64,000 nucleotides of DNA from Cryobacterium suzukii. GTDB taxonomy: Bacteria; Actinomycetota; Actinomycetes; Actinomycetales; Microbacteriaceae. Shown here in pieces: positions 18,334 to 27,425 of the stretch. The translations under genes were made by a program, and so were the position numbers. Where the stretch lies: assembly GCF_004403185.1 (NCBI RefSeq), contig NZ_SOHJ01000003.1, positions 186,001 through 250,000 of the forward strand, read 5' to 3'. Positions within the stretch are counted from its first letter, which is position 1. Every line of letters starts with the position of its first letter. Under the pieces are notes generated by a model. It was not told where the DNA came from, ran no database searches, and was given only the letters and a program-made list of their open reading frames with translations.

Positions 18334-19169
18334 GCGACCCAGTGGACCTGGCGCCGGAACTTGCGCTTCCGCCGGCCGATCTGCAAACGGATTCCATCGA
18401 ACTGATGAGGCGCTTTTGCGCGGACTGGCTGAACAAGGCAAATGCCGATGTCTGTCGACAGATTATGAGCGCGGAGTATCGCGTCGAGATTGGCGGCATC
18501 GTGTTGTCGGGGTTGGCGGAATACGTTCCGGCGACCCTCCAGCAGTTGCGCCAATTCCCCGGACTCGAAATCGTGGTGCACGAGGTGATCAGCAATGGGA
18601 ACCAGATGGCGTTGCGATTCACCGAACATGGAGGATCGACCCAGGGAAATTATGCGGCCTGGGTCGGAATAGCACTGTTTTGGTCCGACGGGTCGGTTTT
18701 GGTGCGAAACGTCACCGAGGAGGACTACACCTCTCGGCGCCGCCAACTCGGGTCGGGAGTCCCCGACGCGCTCAGCGACGCCCTGCTCGAACCGTGGGTC
18801 ACAGAACCTCGGGCGCCGAATGCAGGGGCAGAGACGCGAGTTCGAGACTGGCTCGAAGCGGGAGGGCTCTCGGTACGGGACGCTCAGGAGTCAAGGCTGA
18901 CCTGGGATGAGGGTGCTGCCGCCTCGGTGCCCATTCTCAACGTGACGTCGACGATCGTGCTCGATCTATTTTCGGCGGGCGAAACCGTCGTGTTTCGAGT
19001 TGTGGAGTCTGGCGGATACCACGACGGCCTCGATTTGCCGGATCAACTGCTGGGCAAATCGGGTTCACTGTCATCGGTGGGAATTGTACGAGCTGATCGG
19101 ACAAACGCCATCACGGGCCACGTCGTGCGCGACCGAGCCGGACTGAGGCGGGCGCTCAGTCGTGCGTAA
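18330..19169 (+). CDS. protein with two NTF2/SnoaL-like domains
   Basis: This 279-residue protein shows two NTF2-like halves in tandem: about residues 22-130 (MRRFCADWLNKANADVCRQI ... VVHEVISNGNQMALRF) and about 165-275 (LTWDEGAAASVPILNVTSTI ... VFRVVESGG). SnoaL-type domains act as cyclases, dehydratases or isomerases. The RxD...D set of limonene-epoxide hydrolase, which shares the fold, is not evident. Its GTGA overlap with the ligase gene and its place before the esterase argue for a catabolic or chaperone-like role. No specific reaction can be assigned. Confidence 0.68.
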   Translation: MSDPVDLAPELALPPADLQTDSIELMRRFCADWLNKANADVCRQIMSAEYRVEIGGIVLSGLAEYVPATLQQLRQFPGLEIVVHEVISNGNQMALRFTEHGGSTQGNYAAWVGIALFWSDGSVLVRNVTEEDYTSRRRQLGSGVPDALSDALLEPWVTEPRAPNAGAETRVRDWLEAGGLSVRDAQESRLTWDEGAAASVPILNVTSTIVLDLFSAGETVVFRVVESGGYHDGLDLPDQLLGKSGSLSSVGIVRADRTNAITGHVVRDRAGLRRALSRA

Positions 19170-19198
19170 TAGCACCACCCTTGACCGACAGGATTGTG

Positions 19199-20194
19199 AT
19201 GCCGCTCAACGCTGAAACCGCCGCGGTGCTCGCCCTGTTCGCCAGCCAGGCCACGAAACCGTTCGAAGAGCTGGGCGTGCTGCGTTCACGACGGATGGTC
19301 GATCTCTCGACGAGCCTGCAGGGTGAGCGCGTCAGGGTCGCCAGCGTTGACGACGTTCTGGCTGAGGTTTGCGAAGGCGACAATGTGGGCGAATCAATGG
19401 CAGCAGGAACTCGGCGAATTCCGATTCGTCTGTATCACCCTGTCGTGACTGAGTCAGGGGGAGGCCCCCAGCCGCGTCCCCTGATCGTCTACTTTCACGG
19501 GGGCGGGTGGGCGACGGGCAACGTGGAAGTCGCTGATCGGCCGGCTCGAGCGCTGTGTCAGGGGGCTGGCGCTGTCGTGGCTTCGGTGGAATATCGGCTT
19601 GCTCCAGAGGCGCCATTTCCCGCAGGGCTTGAAGATTGTTATGCGGCGGTACAGTGGCTATCCCGGCACGTGGAACAACTCGGAGTCGACCCCGACAAGA
19701 TTGTCGTTTTCGGCGACAGCGCTGGTGGCAATCTGGCTGCAGCCACGACCCTGCTGTCCCGGGAGCGAGGCGGGCATCCGATAGCTCATCAAATCTTGCT
19801 CTACCCCGCCCTCGCCCCGGCGGAACGAAGCCCGTACCCCTCGTATGCCCAGAACTCCTCCGGGTATTCCCTGACTCGAGCTGGCATGAAATGGTTTTGG
19901 GAGCTGTACCTGGCCAGCGCGGCTGACGCGCTGAACCCGCTCGCATCGCCGCTTCTGGCCCAGGACGTCAGCGGCCTGCCATCGGCAACGATTATAACGG
20001 CTGAATTTGACCCACTTCGGGACGAAGGTGCGGCATACGCTCAGCGGTTGCGGGACGTTGGCAGCGACGCAGAACTGGTCGAATATGCCGGAACCATCCA
20101 CGGCTTCTTCTGGATGGCCGGGCATCTCAGCCAAGCAAAAACGATCGTCGGTGTCATCGCGGATGCTCTCAATCGACGGTTCACCAGCCCGTGA
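19199..20194 (+). CDS. alpha/beta hydrolase, hormone-sensitive-lipase type; candidate lactone hydrolase
   Basis: The protein has 331 residues from ATG 19199, with CAGGA upstream; TTG 19181 is an alternative. It has HGGGWATG (His about 100), GDSAGG (nucleophile Ser about 174), an Asp in EFDPLRDE (about 271) and a His in TIHGFFW (about 301), so the catalytic triad is complete. Placed immediately before a Baeyer-Villiger monooxygenase, it fits hydrolysis of the lactone or ester that such an enzyme makes, as MlhB does in monoterpene degradation. The role is inference from context. Confidence 0.85.
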   Translation: MPLNAETAAVLALFASQATKPFEELGVLRSRRMVDLSTSLQGERVRVASVDDVLAEVCEGDNVGESMAAGTRRIPIRLYHPVVTESGGGPQPRPLIVYFHGGGWATGNVEVADRPARALCQGAGAVVASVEYRLAPEAPFPAGLEDCYAAVQWLSRHVEQLGVDPDKIVVFGDSAGGNLAAATTLLSRERGGHPIAHQILLYPALAPAERSPYPSYAQNSSGYSLTRAGMKWFWELYLASAADALNPLASPLLAQDVSGLPSATIITAEFDPLRDEGAAYAQRLRDVGSDAELVEYAGTIHGFFWMAGHLSQAKTIVGVIADALNRRFTSP

Positions 20195-20201
20195 GAATCG
20201 A

Positions 20202-20219
20202 GTCAACGTAAGTGTTGAC
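20202..20219. promoter_or_regulatory. island operator copy 6 (GTCAAC-N6-GTTGAC)
   Basis: Perfect arms at 20202-20207 and 20214-20219, starting 8 bases after the esterase stop and 55 bases before the Baeyer-Villiger monooxygenase start. It marks a separate promoter for that gene and the thiolase. Confidence 0.82.
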
Positions 20220-20273
20220 AAGATAATGCACGTGAACTACTTTGGAAAAACGGATCACAATCGGAGGACGGTA

Positions 20274-21959
20274 ATGACACAGACAATGCGTTCGCCGGGA
20301 AGCCAGGCAGACGAAGCTGGCACAGAGTCAATGGCGATATTGGACTACGACATGGTTATCGTCGGGGCTGGCTTCGCGGGTCTCCGAATGCTCATCGAAG
20401 CTCGAGAGTTGGGGTACAAGGCTCGCGTGATCGAAGGCGGCGACGGTATCGGTGGAACCTGGTATTGGAACCGCTATCCCGGAGCACGGTGTGATGTCTT
20501 CAGCGCGGATTACTCCTATTCGTTTTCCACCGAGCTCGAGCAGGAGTGGCGCTGGTCCGAACGCTATCCCACGCAACCCGAGATTCTGCGTTACGTCGAA
20601 TTCGTCGCCGATAAGTTCTCTTTGCGCCAAGACATCACGCTGGGTACGACGGTTCACGGAGCGCACTTCGATGACGACCGAAACAATTGGGTCGTAGAAA
20701 CGAGTGATGGACGCTCGCTACGCTGCACGTATTTCGTGATGGCTACTGGCTGCCTGTCGACGGCCAAGCTTCCCGACATAGCCGGTCGCGATAGCTTCGC
20801 CGGTGAGGTTTATCACACCGCGTACTGGCCACAGGAGACCGTAGATTTCGCGGGTAAACGGGTGGGCGTTATCGGAACCGGGTCATCCGGAACTCAGCTC
20901 ATTCCGGTCGTCGCGCAGCAGGCCAAACACCTGACAGTATTTCAGCGCACCCCCAACTTCAGTGTTCCGGCGCGCAACGCTGTCATCACCGCCGAGGAAG
21001 ATGCAGAGATCAAGGCCACCTACGCCGATCGTCGGGCCAAGGCCCGTAATTCCCCGAGTGGGCTCGGCATCGTGCCGAACAAGCAGTCTGCACTGGAGGC
21101 AAACCCGACTGAGCGCAATAGGCACTACGAACACCAGTGGGAAACGGCCGGGTTCGGTTTCGTGCTGGCGTACTACGATCTCCTCCTTAACAAGGAGTCC
21201 AATGACACGGCAGCCGACTTCATTCGGGCGAAGATCAATGCCACTGTTCAAGACCCGGCCACGGCAGTCAAGCTCGCGCCCACCGGGTATCCGTTTGGGG
21301 CCAAGCGACCCTGTGTCGACTCGGGATACTTCGAAACCTTCAACCGCGATAACGTGACCCTCGTTGACATTCGAGACGAACACCTCGAGACGATCACGCC
21401 GTCTGCCGTCGCTACGAACGCGGCAACCTACGAGTTGGACGTGCTCATCTTCGCGACCGGTTTCGATGCCATGACTGGGTCATTGCTGAAACCCAACATC
21501 CGCGGCCGAAATGGTCGGTCGCTCCGGGACAAATGGGCCGCAGGTCCGATCACCTATCTCGGTCTGGCCACCGAAGGCTTTCCTAATTTCTTCTTCATCA
21601 CCGGCCCCGGCAGCCCTTCCCTGCTCAGTAATGTTTTGCTCTCGATCGAACAGCACATCACCTGGCTGGCGGGGGTGCTACGAGCCGGCGAAGCCGAGAA
21701 TGCGAGCACGGTGGAGGTCACGGCCGAAGCCGAAGCTGATTGGACCGACCACGTCAACGTGACGGCCGCGAAGACCCTGTATTCTCAGGCCGCGTCGTAC
21801 TACATGGGCGACGAAATCGTCGGAAAACCGCGGGTCTTTATGCCCTATTCCGGCGGTGTGCGGGCCTTCGGACGCAAGTGCGACGAGATTGCCGATGGCG
21901 GTTACGTCGGATTCACTTTCGAGGATGCTCATGTTCCCACGAAACAGCTGGCTGGTTAA
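20274..21959 (+). CDS. Baeyer-Villiger monooxygenase (flavoprotein, cyclohexanone-monooxygenase type)
   Basis: The protein has 561 residues with the FAD motif GAGFAG (about 31-36), the type I BVMO fingerprint FAGEVYHTAYWP (about 175-186, matching FxGxxxHxxxW) and the NADPH motif GTGSSGTQ. The C-terminal ATGFDAMTG is also typical. ATG 20274 is preceded by CGGAGG. The family inserts oxygen next to a ketone to form an ester or lactone. The flanking esterase and operator indicate an inducible ketone-degradation step; the ketone is unknown. Confidence 0.94.
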   Translation: MTQTMRSPGSQADEAGTESMAILDYDMVIVGAGFAGLRMLIEARELGYKARVIEGGDGIGGTWYWNRYPGARCDVFSADYSYSFSTELEQEWRWSERYPTQPEILRYVEFVADKFSLRQDITLGTTVHGAHFDDDRNNWVVETSDGRSLRCTYFVMATGCLSTAKLPDIAGRDSFAGEVYHTAYWPQETVDFAGKRVGVIGTGSSGTQLIPVVAQQAKHLTVFQRTPNFSVPARNAVITAEEDAEIKATYADRRAKARNSPSGLGIVPNKQSALEANPTERNRHYEHQWETAGFGFVLAYYDLLLNKESNDTAADFIRAKINATVQDPATAVKLAPTGYPFGAKRPCVDSGYFETFNRDNVTLVDIRDEHLETITPSAVATNAATYELDVLIFATGFDAMTGSLLKPNIRGRNGRSLRDKWAAGPITYLGLATEGFPNFFFITGPGSPSLLSNVLLSIEQHITWLAGVLRAGEAENASTVEVTAEAEADWTDHVNVTAAKTLYSQAASYYMGDEIVGKPRVFMPYSGGVRAFGRKCDEIADGGYVGFTFEDAHVPTKQLAG

Positions 21960-22015
21960 GCCCGCCAGATTTTCCATCAAATCACAATTTGTACGACCGA
22001 AAGGTACAGAAAATT

Positions 22016-23161
22016 ATGCGCGACGCAGTCATAGTAGAAGCAGTTCGCACCCCGGTAGGCAAGCGCAATGGCGGGCTGTCCGGTGTGCATCCGGTCGATT
22101 TGTCGGCCTCGATTTTGACGGCACTGGCCACCCGCTCCGGGGTCGACCCGGCCGAGGTCGACGACGTCATCTGGGGCTGCGTCATGCAGGTTGCCGAGCA
22201 GAGTCTCAATCTTGCGCGGACTTCGGTGCTTGCAGCCGGCTGGCCCGAATCCGTGCCGGCAACGACGGTGGACCGCCAGTGCGGCTCGTCCCAGCAGGCC
22301 GTGCACTCGGCGGCCGCCGGCGTCATCAGCGGTCAGTACGAATTCGCCGTCGCTGGCGGCGTTGAATCGATGAGTCGGGTGCCCATGTTCTCCTCGGTGC
22401 AGGGAGCCGACGCGTTCGGAGCGGGCTTCCGTGCGCGCTACAACGACATCACCCCCAGCCAGGGAGATGGCGCTGAGCTCATCGCGCAGCGCTGGAACCT
22501 CTCCCGAACCCAGTTGGACGAGTTCGCGCTCGGCTCGCACTCCAAGGCCGCCGCGGCTCAAGATGCCGGTCGCTTCGACCAGGAGATTGCCGCCTTTCTC
22601 CGTGAAGATGGAGTGACCATCTCGGCAGACGAGGGCGTTCGACGCGGTGGCACTATTGAATCGATGGCGGGCATTCGAACCGCGTTCAAGGATGACGGGG
22701 TCCTCACCGCTGGAAATAGCTCTCAAATGAGCGACGCAGCCTCAGCTCTGCTCATCACCACCAGTGAGAATGCCAGCAAAATGGGTCTCAAGCCCATCGT
22801 GCGCATCCACACGGCCGTGCTGGCTGCCGATGATCCGATCATGATGCTGACCGCGCCGATTCCCGCCACGAAGAAAGCCCTCGATCGTGCGGGACTTTCC
22901 ATCGACGACATTGGGGCTTTCGAAATCAACGAGGCCTTCGCCTCCGTGCCACTGGCTTGGTTAGCCGAGACTGGGGCAGACCCGGCGAAGTTGAACCCTA
23001 ACGGTGGCGCCATCGCCCTCGGGCATCCGCTCGGCGGAAGTGGCGGTCGCATAATGACCACCCTGATCCACCACATGCAGGCCAATGGGATTCGTTACGG
23101 TTTGCAGTCTATGTGCGAGGGCGGCGGCCAGGCGAACGCGACGATCCTCGAGTTGCTCTGA
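22016..23161 (+). CDS. acetyl-CoA acyltransferase (thiolase)
   Basis: The 381-residue thiolase has the nucleophile Cys about 89 in DRQCGSSQQA, the histidine loop EINEAFASV, GHPLGGSGGR and a second Cys in MCEGGGQANA. ATG 22016 follows GAAAGG. It ends the Baeyer-Villiger operon and would complete beta-oxidation by releasing acetyl-CoA (or propionyl-CoA). A strong terminator follows. Confidence 0.93.
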   Translation: MRDAVIVEAVRTPVGKRNGGLSGVHPVDLSASILTALATRSGVDPAEVDDVIWGCVMQVAEQSLNLARTSVLAAGWPESVPATTVDRQCGSSQQAVHSAAAGVISGQYEFAVAGGVESMSRVPMFSSVQGADAFGAGFRARYNDITPSQGDGAELIAQRWNLSRTQLDEFALGSHSKAAAAQDAGRFDQEIAAFLREDGVTISADEGVRRGGTIESMAGIRTAFKDDGVLTAGNSSQMSDAASALLITTSENASKMGLKPIVRIHTAVLAADDPIMMLTAPIPATKKALDRAGLSIDDIGAFEINEAFASVPLAWLAETGADPAKLNPNGGAIALGHPLGGSGGRIMTTLIHHMQANGIRYGLQSMCEGGGQANATILELL

Positions 23162-23189
23162 GCGACTGGGACTGCGCGAAGCTGTCGAG

Positions 23190-23232
23190 AAGAAGACGCA
23201 GGCCAACTGATTCGGTTGACCTGCGTCTTCTT
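23190..23232 (+). terminator. terminator after the thiolase gene
   Basis: Arms AAGAAGACGCAGG (23190-23202) and CCTGCGTCTTCTT (23220-23232) are exact complements over 13 bases, with an inner CAAC/GTTG stem. The hairpin starts 28 bases after the thiolase stop and can also serve transcripts coming from the convergent side. Confidence 0.8.
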
Positions 23233-23458
23233 GTCGGCGGTCGTAACCCGTAGCTTCAGACCAGCCCAGTCTCGAGACCAAGAGAGTCGCCGGGCGTGCT
23301 CGGGATGGCCAGCACGCGCTGTGTACGACCATCAGCGTGATTCCGAGCCGAAACGATGCCCATCGCTGCAATTGTGGGTTTGGTAATCCACGCTTGCTCG
23401 CCAGGGTGCCCGTTACCTCAATCAGTGCGCACGTCCCGCAGGACCGGGATGGTGATAT
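23233..23458. other. intergenic stretch between convergent thiolase and enoyl-CoA hydratase genes
   Basis: No recognisable gene. On the minus strand a short frame (ATG 23363 to stop 23256, 35 codons, open further upstream to 23417) has a protein-like composition but no ribosome site and no family I can name. It may be a gene relic or chance. Confidence 0.5.
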
Positions 23459-24229
23459 TTACTTATGGGTGAACCGTGGATCCCGCTTTTCAATAAACGC
23501 AGCCATTCCCTCTTTCTGGTCCTGGGTGGCGAAGAGGGAGTGAAACAGCCGTCGTTCGAAATGCACGCCCTCCGTCAAGGTCGTTTCGAAGGCCGCATTG
23601 ACACATTCCTTGGCGAGCATGGCCACGGGCAATGACCGGCTGGCGATCGTGGTCGCGGTGGCGAACGCTTCCTCGAGCAGTTGGTCGGCAGGGATGACCC
23701 TGGCCACGAGGCCGGATTGTTCGGCTTCTGCGGCATCCATCGTGCGTCCGGTGAGGATCATTTCCATGGCTTTTGCCTTGCCGAGGGCGCGCGACAGCCG
23801 CTGGGAGCCCCCGATTCCGGGTATGACTCCGAGCTTCATTTCCGGTTGGCCGAATTTGGCCGTGTCGGCCGCGAGGATGAAGTCGCAGAGCATGGCCAGT
23901 TCACAGCCTCCGCCGAGGGCGTAGCCGGCAACGGCGGCGATCAGCGGTGTGCGCACCCGGGCGAGCTCGCTCCATCGGGCGAACCAGTCGGCGGCATACA
24001 TGTCCAGGTAGCTCTGGCCAGCCATCTCCTTGATGTCGGCGCCGGCGGCGAAAGCCCGGGCCGAACCGGTGATGATGATCGCACCGACGCTGGGGTCGCG
24101 ATCGAGTTCGCGTGCGGCGTCGACGACCTCGTTCATCATCGCCTCGTTCAGGGCATTGAGAGCTTCCGGACGGTTAAGGGTGATCAGGGCGACGCGTCCA
24201 CGACGTTCCAGCAGGATGGTGTCGCTCAT
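23459..24229 (-). CDS. enoyl-CoA hydratase, probable methacrylyl-CoA hydratase of the isobutyryl-CoA branch
   Basis: This 256-residue crotonase has [11 protein letters not shown] and [13 protein letters not shown] forming the oxyanion hole. Both hydratase glutamates are present (GGGCE and QPEMKLG). Its ATG overlaps the mmsB stop (ATGA), so it belongs to the mmsA-acd-hibch-mmsB-ech operon. There it most simply hydrates methacrylyl-CoA to 3-hydroxyisobutyryl-CoA; enzymes of this group are often broad in specificity. Confidence 0.9.
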   Translation of the reverse strand: MSDTILLERRGRVALITLNRPEALNALNEAMMNEVVDAARELDRDPSVGAIIITGSARAFAAGADIKEMAGQSYLDMYAADWFARWSELARVRTPLIAAVAGYALGGGCELAMLCDFILAADTAKFGQPEMKLGVIPGIGGSQRLSRALGKAKAMEMILTGRTMDAAEAEQSGLVARVIPADQLLEEAFATATTIASRSLPVAMLAKECVNAAFETTLTEGVHFERRLFHSLFATQDQKEGMAAFIEKRDPRFTHK

Positions 24230-25146
24230 GCGTTGGCCTGCGCCGTCGAATTATCGCGAATATCGTTGATGATTCCCGAAAAGTCCACTCCGGAGCCGTT
24301 TTCATCGGCGAAGCGGCGGTAGATTTTTGCGGCGATGGGGCCGAGTTCGGCGGCGACTCCGGTAGATTCAAGCGCATTCAGTGCCAGGCCGAGGTCTTTG
24401 GCCATCAGAGCGCCAGCGAAGCCGGGCTGGTAGTCGCGATTGGCCGGGCTGGTGGGTACCGGGCCGGGAACGGGGCAGTTGGTGGTCAGTGCCCAGCATT
24501 GACCGGATGCCGTGGACGCGACATCGAAGAGCGCTTGGTGGGTGAGACCCAGTTTTTCACCGAGCACGAATGCTTCGCTGACGGCGATCATCGAGATGCC
24601 GAGGATCATGTTGTTGCAGATCTTTGCGGCTTGTCCGGCGCTCGGGTCGCCGCAGTGCACGATGCGCGCCCCCATCGTGGCAAGAATTGGTTCGGCGATC
24701 GCGAAGTCCGCCGCCGAGGCGCCCACCATGAAGGCGAGGGTGCCGGCGGTCGCCCCAACGACACCGCCGGAGACCGGAGCGTCCACGTTTAGATGACCTG
24801 CTTCGACGGCGAGGTCGTGTGCTAACTTGGCGTCGTCGACCGCAATGGTCGAAGAATCAATGAACAGGGTGCCGGGCTTGGCGATGGACAGTAATCCGGG
24901 GGTGTGCGCACTGCCCGAGTAAGCGTCGATGACGTGGCGCCCGGTCGGGAACATGGTGATGACGACGTCAGCTCCTGCCACGGCCTGCGCCGCGGTCTCG
25001 GCCACAGTTAAGCCGCTCGCCTGCGCCGCCTCGATGGCGGCGGGCATCAGGTCGAATCCCGTCACGATGTAGCCCGCCTTGACGAGATTGAGTGCCATCG
25101 GGCCGCCCATGTGCCCGAGACCCAGGAACGCTATTGAGGTGTTCAT
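24226..25146 (-). CDS. mmsB: 3-hydroxyisobutyrate dehydrogenase
   Basis: This beta-hydroxyacid dehydrogenase has the Rossmann motif [12 protein letters not shown], the substrate loop [16 protein letters not shown] and the catalytic lysine in [13 protein letters not shown], as in HIBDH. ATG 25146 is preferred (AAGG at a normal distance); ATG 25155 would add three residues. It oxidises 3-hydroxyisobutyrate to methylmalonate semialdehyde, the substrate of MmsA encoded upstream in the same operon. Confidence 0.92.
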   Translation of the reverse strand: MNTSIAFLGLGHMGGPMALNLVKAGYIVTGFDLMPAAIEAAQASGLTVAETAAQAVAGADVVITMFPTGRHVIDAYSGSAHTPGLLSIAKPGTLFIDSSTIAVDDAKLAHDLAVEAGHLNVDAPVSGGVVGATAGTLAFMVGASAADFAIAEPILATMGARIVHCGDPSAGQAAKICNNMILGISMIAVSEAFVLGEKLGLTHQALFDVASTASGQCWALTTNCPVPGPVPTSPANRDYQPGFAGALMAKDLGLALNALESTGVAAELGPIAAKIYRRFADENGSGVDFSGIINDIRDNSTAQANA

Positions 25147-25195
25147 CTTCTTCATCCTTTTCTTCGGCGCCTGCGCTGGCGCTCGAGGGGCTGTG

Positions 25196-26284
25196 TCAGA
25201 AAGCTGACGTGCCTGTTACACGATCAGAAAGTGTGAATTGCGGCTCACCGGGTTCGAGCGGTGCAAAATAGGAATCGACCCGCGCACGGGTCACGCTGTC
25301 AAGAGTTGGCGGCGACCAGCGTGGCTGGCGGTCCTTATCGACGACTTGAGCTCGCACTCCCTCGGTGAAGTCAGGCGCGCGCTGGGCGCGCACTGACACT
25401 CGATATTCCTGTTCGAGGGCGGCTTCGAGGCTGGGTAAGTGCCTGGTGCAGCGCAGCGACGCCAGCGTGACGGCCAGTGCCGTGGGAGATTTTGAGCTCA
25501 TCGACTCCGCGGCGGCCTGTGCTTCTTCGGCGGTCGAGGCGTGCAATCGGTCGATAATGGCGGGGACGCTCTCGCCCGCAAACGCCTGGTCTATCCAGGA
25601 TCGTTGAGCTTTCAGGTTCGAGGCGGGCGCGATCTGGCTCATCGACGCGATTGCTGGCTCAGCATCCGTCGTGGCCAGTGTGTCTATCAGTGCCGAAATT
25701 TGGTCGGAGGCGATGAATGAGTCTGCCAGCCCGATCGCGATCGCGTCGCCCGCTCGCACATGTGCGGCGGTGAGCGCGAGGAAAGTTCCCAGCTCACCGG
25801 GCGCATGTGAGAGCAGCCACGTCCCGCCAACGTCTGGCACGAAGCCGATTCCGGTTTCGGGCATCCCCAGCTGTGAGCGTTCGGTCACAACCCGGTGCGA
25901 GCCGTGAGCCGAGAGGCCGATTCCGCCACCGAGCACGAGTCCATCCATGATCGCAACGAAGGGCTTTGAGTAGTTGGCGATGCTGGCATTGAGTCGGTAT
26001 TCGTCCCGGAAGAACTCGGACGCTGCCGTTCCATCGCCGGTGGTGGCATCGCGGTACAGCGAGAGGATGTCGCCCCCGGCGCACAGGCCGCGCTCTCCGC
26101 TCCCGGTCAGCAGCACGGTGCGCACAGTGGCGTCGACGGCCCACTCGTCGAGCACGGCCTGGATGGCGTTGACCATGCCGTGGGTCAGGGCATTGATCGA
26201 TCTCGGTCGGTTCAGAGTGATGTGTCCAACCTGGCCGTCGCGAGTAAAGAGAACCTCGGGCTCTGCTGGGGCCGACTGGGTCAT
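25196..26284 (-). CDS. 3-hydroxyisobutyryl-CoA hydrolase
   Basis: The protein has 362 residues, longer than ordinary crotonases and right for HIBCH. It has LCAGGDILSLY, VLGGGIGLSAHGSHRVV and the HIBCH-specific MPETGIGFVPDVGGTW. It frees 3-hydroxyisobutyrate from CoA so that MmsB can act. Its ATG overlaps the acyl-CoA dehydrogenase stop, and mmsB starts 49 bases after its own stop. Confidence 0.93.
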   Translation of the reverse strand: MTQSAPAEPEVLFTRDGQVGHITLNRPRSINALTHGMVNAIQAVLDEWAVDATVRTVLLTGSGERGLCAGGDILSLYRDATTGDGTAASEFFRDEYRLNASIANYSKPFVAIMDGLVLGGGIGLSAHGSHRVVTERSQLGMPETGIGFVPDVGGTWLLSHAPGELGTFLALTAAHVRAGDAIAIGLADSFIASDQISALIDTLATTDAEPAIASMSQIAPASNLKAQRSWIDQAFAGESVPAIIDRLHASTAEEAQAAAESMSSKSPTALAVTLASLRCTRHLPSLEAALEQEYRVSVRAQRAPDFTEGVRAQVVDKDRQPRWSPPTLDSVTRARVDSYFAPLEPGEPQFTLSDRVTGTSAF

Positions 26285-27423
26285 GCCGCGTCGTCCACGA
26301 GGGCGCGACCAACGATGAGCCGCATGATCTCGTTTGTCCCCTCCAGAATTTGGTGTACTCGAAGGTCACGCACGACTTTCTCGATGCCGTAGTCGGCCAG
26401 GTATCCGTAGCCGCCGTGCAGCTGGAGCGCGGCGTTGGCTGCGGTGAAACTGGCATCCGTTGCAAATCGTTTGGCCATCGCGCACAGCGATACAACGTCA
26501 GGGGCGTTCGTGTCCAGTGCCCAGGCAGCGCGTCGAAGCAGCCCTCTCGCCGCTTGCAGCTCGGTCTCCATGTCGGCGAGGGTGAACAGCAGGGACTGTT
26601 GTTCGACGAGGAGCTTGCCAAAGGCCTTGCGTTCTTTGAGGTAGTGCACGGCTTGATCGAGGGCCCATTGGGCGCCGCCGAGGGAGCAGGCGCCTATATT
26701 GATTCTGCCGCCGTTGAGGCCCTTCATGGCGATGTGAAAGCCGGTTCCTTCGTCGCCGAGTCGGTTGGTGACCGGCACGCGAACGTTGTCGAATATCACC
26801 TGGCGGGTGGGCTGGGCATTCCAGCCCATTTTCTTTTCATTGGCGCCAAATGAGAGCCCGGGGGTGCCGGTCGGTACGACAATCGCGCTGATCCCCTTCG
26901 GCCCCGCGGCGCCGGTACGCGCCATGACGACATAGATGCTGGAGGAACCGGCACCGGAAATGAATTGCTTCACACCGTTGATGACGTAGTCGTCTCCGTC
27001 GCGCACGGCGGATGTGGTGAGCGCCGCCGCGTCTGATCCGGCCTCCGGTTCGGTCAGGCAGTAGCTGCCCAGTTGCTCCATTGATGCCAGTGGTGGAACC
27101 CACCGGTGACGCTGTTCATCGTTGCCGAAGGTGTCAATCATCCAGACCACCATGTTGTGGATGGAGATGTAGGCCGCGATGGTCGTGTCGCCCTTGGCGA
27201 GTTCCTCGAAAATCAATACGGCGTCACTACGACTCAGTCCGGCTCCGCCGACGTCTTCGCGGGCATAAATTCCGCCGAGGCCGAGCTCGCCGGCCTCCCG
27301 CAGCACATCGACCGGAAAATGTTTATTCTGATCCCATTCGATCGCGTGCGGCGCCAGAGCGGAGCCGGAAAAATCCCGCACGGCGCCGACCAGTGCCTGT
27401 TGTTCGTCAGTGAGCTCGTACAT
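26281..27423 (-). CDS. acyl-CoA dehydrogenase, probable isobutyryl-CoA dehydrogenase
   Basis: The protein has 380 residues with YCLTEPEAGSDAAAL, FISGAGSS, LHGGYGYLADYGIEK and the catalytic glutamate in LEGTNEIMR (about 361). Operon position between mmsA and the 3-hydroxyisobutyryl-CoA hydrolase gene supports isobutyryl-CoA as substrate. Electrons should pass to the ETF encoded about 3 kb away. Its ATG lies three bases from the mmsA stop. Confidence 0.9.
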   Translation of the reverse strand: MYELTDEQQALVGAVRDFSGSALAPHAIEWDQNKHFPVDVLREAGELGLGGIYAREDVGGAGLSRSDAVLIFEELAKGDTTIAAYISIHNMVVWMIDTFGNDEQRHRWVPPLASMEQLGSYCLTEPEAGSDAAALTTSAVRDGDDYVINGVKQFISGAGSSSIYVVMARTGAAGPKGISAIVVPTGTPGLSFGANEKKMGWNAQPTRQVIFDNVRVPVTNRLGDEGTGFHIAMKGLNGGRINIGACSLGGAQWALDQAVHYLKERKAFGKLLVEQQSLLFTLADMETELQAARGLLRRAAWALDTNAPDVVSLCAMAKRFATDASFTAANAALQLHGGYGYLADYGIEKVVRDLRVHQILEGTNEIMRLIVGRALVDDAA

Positions 27424-27425
27424 GG

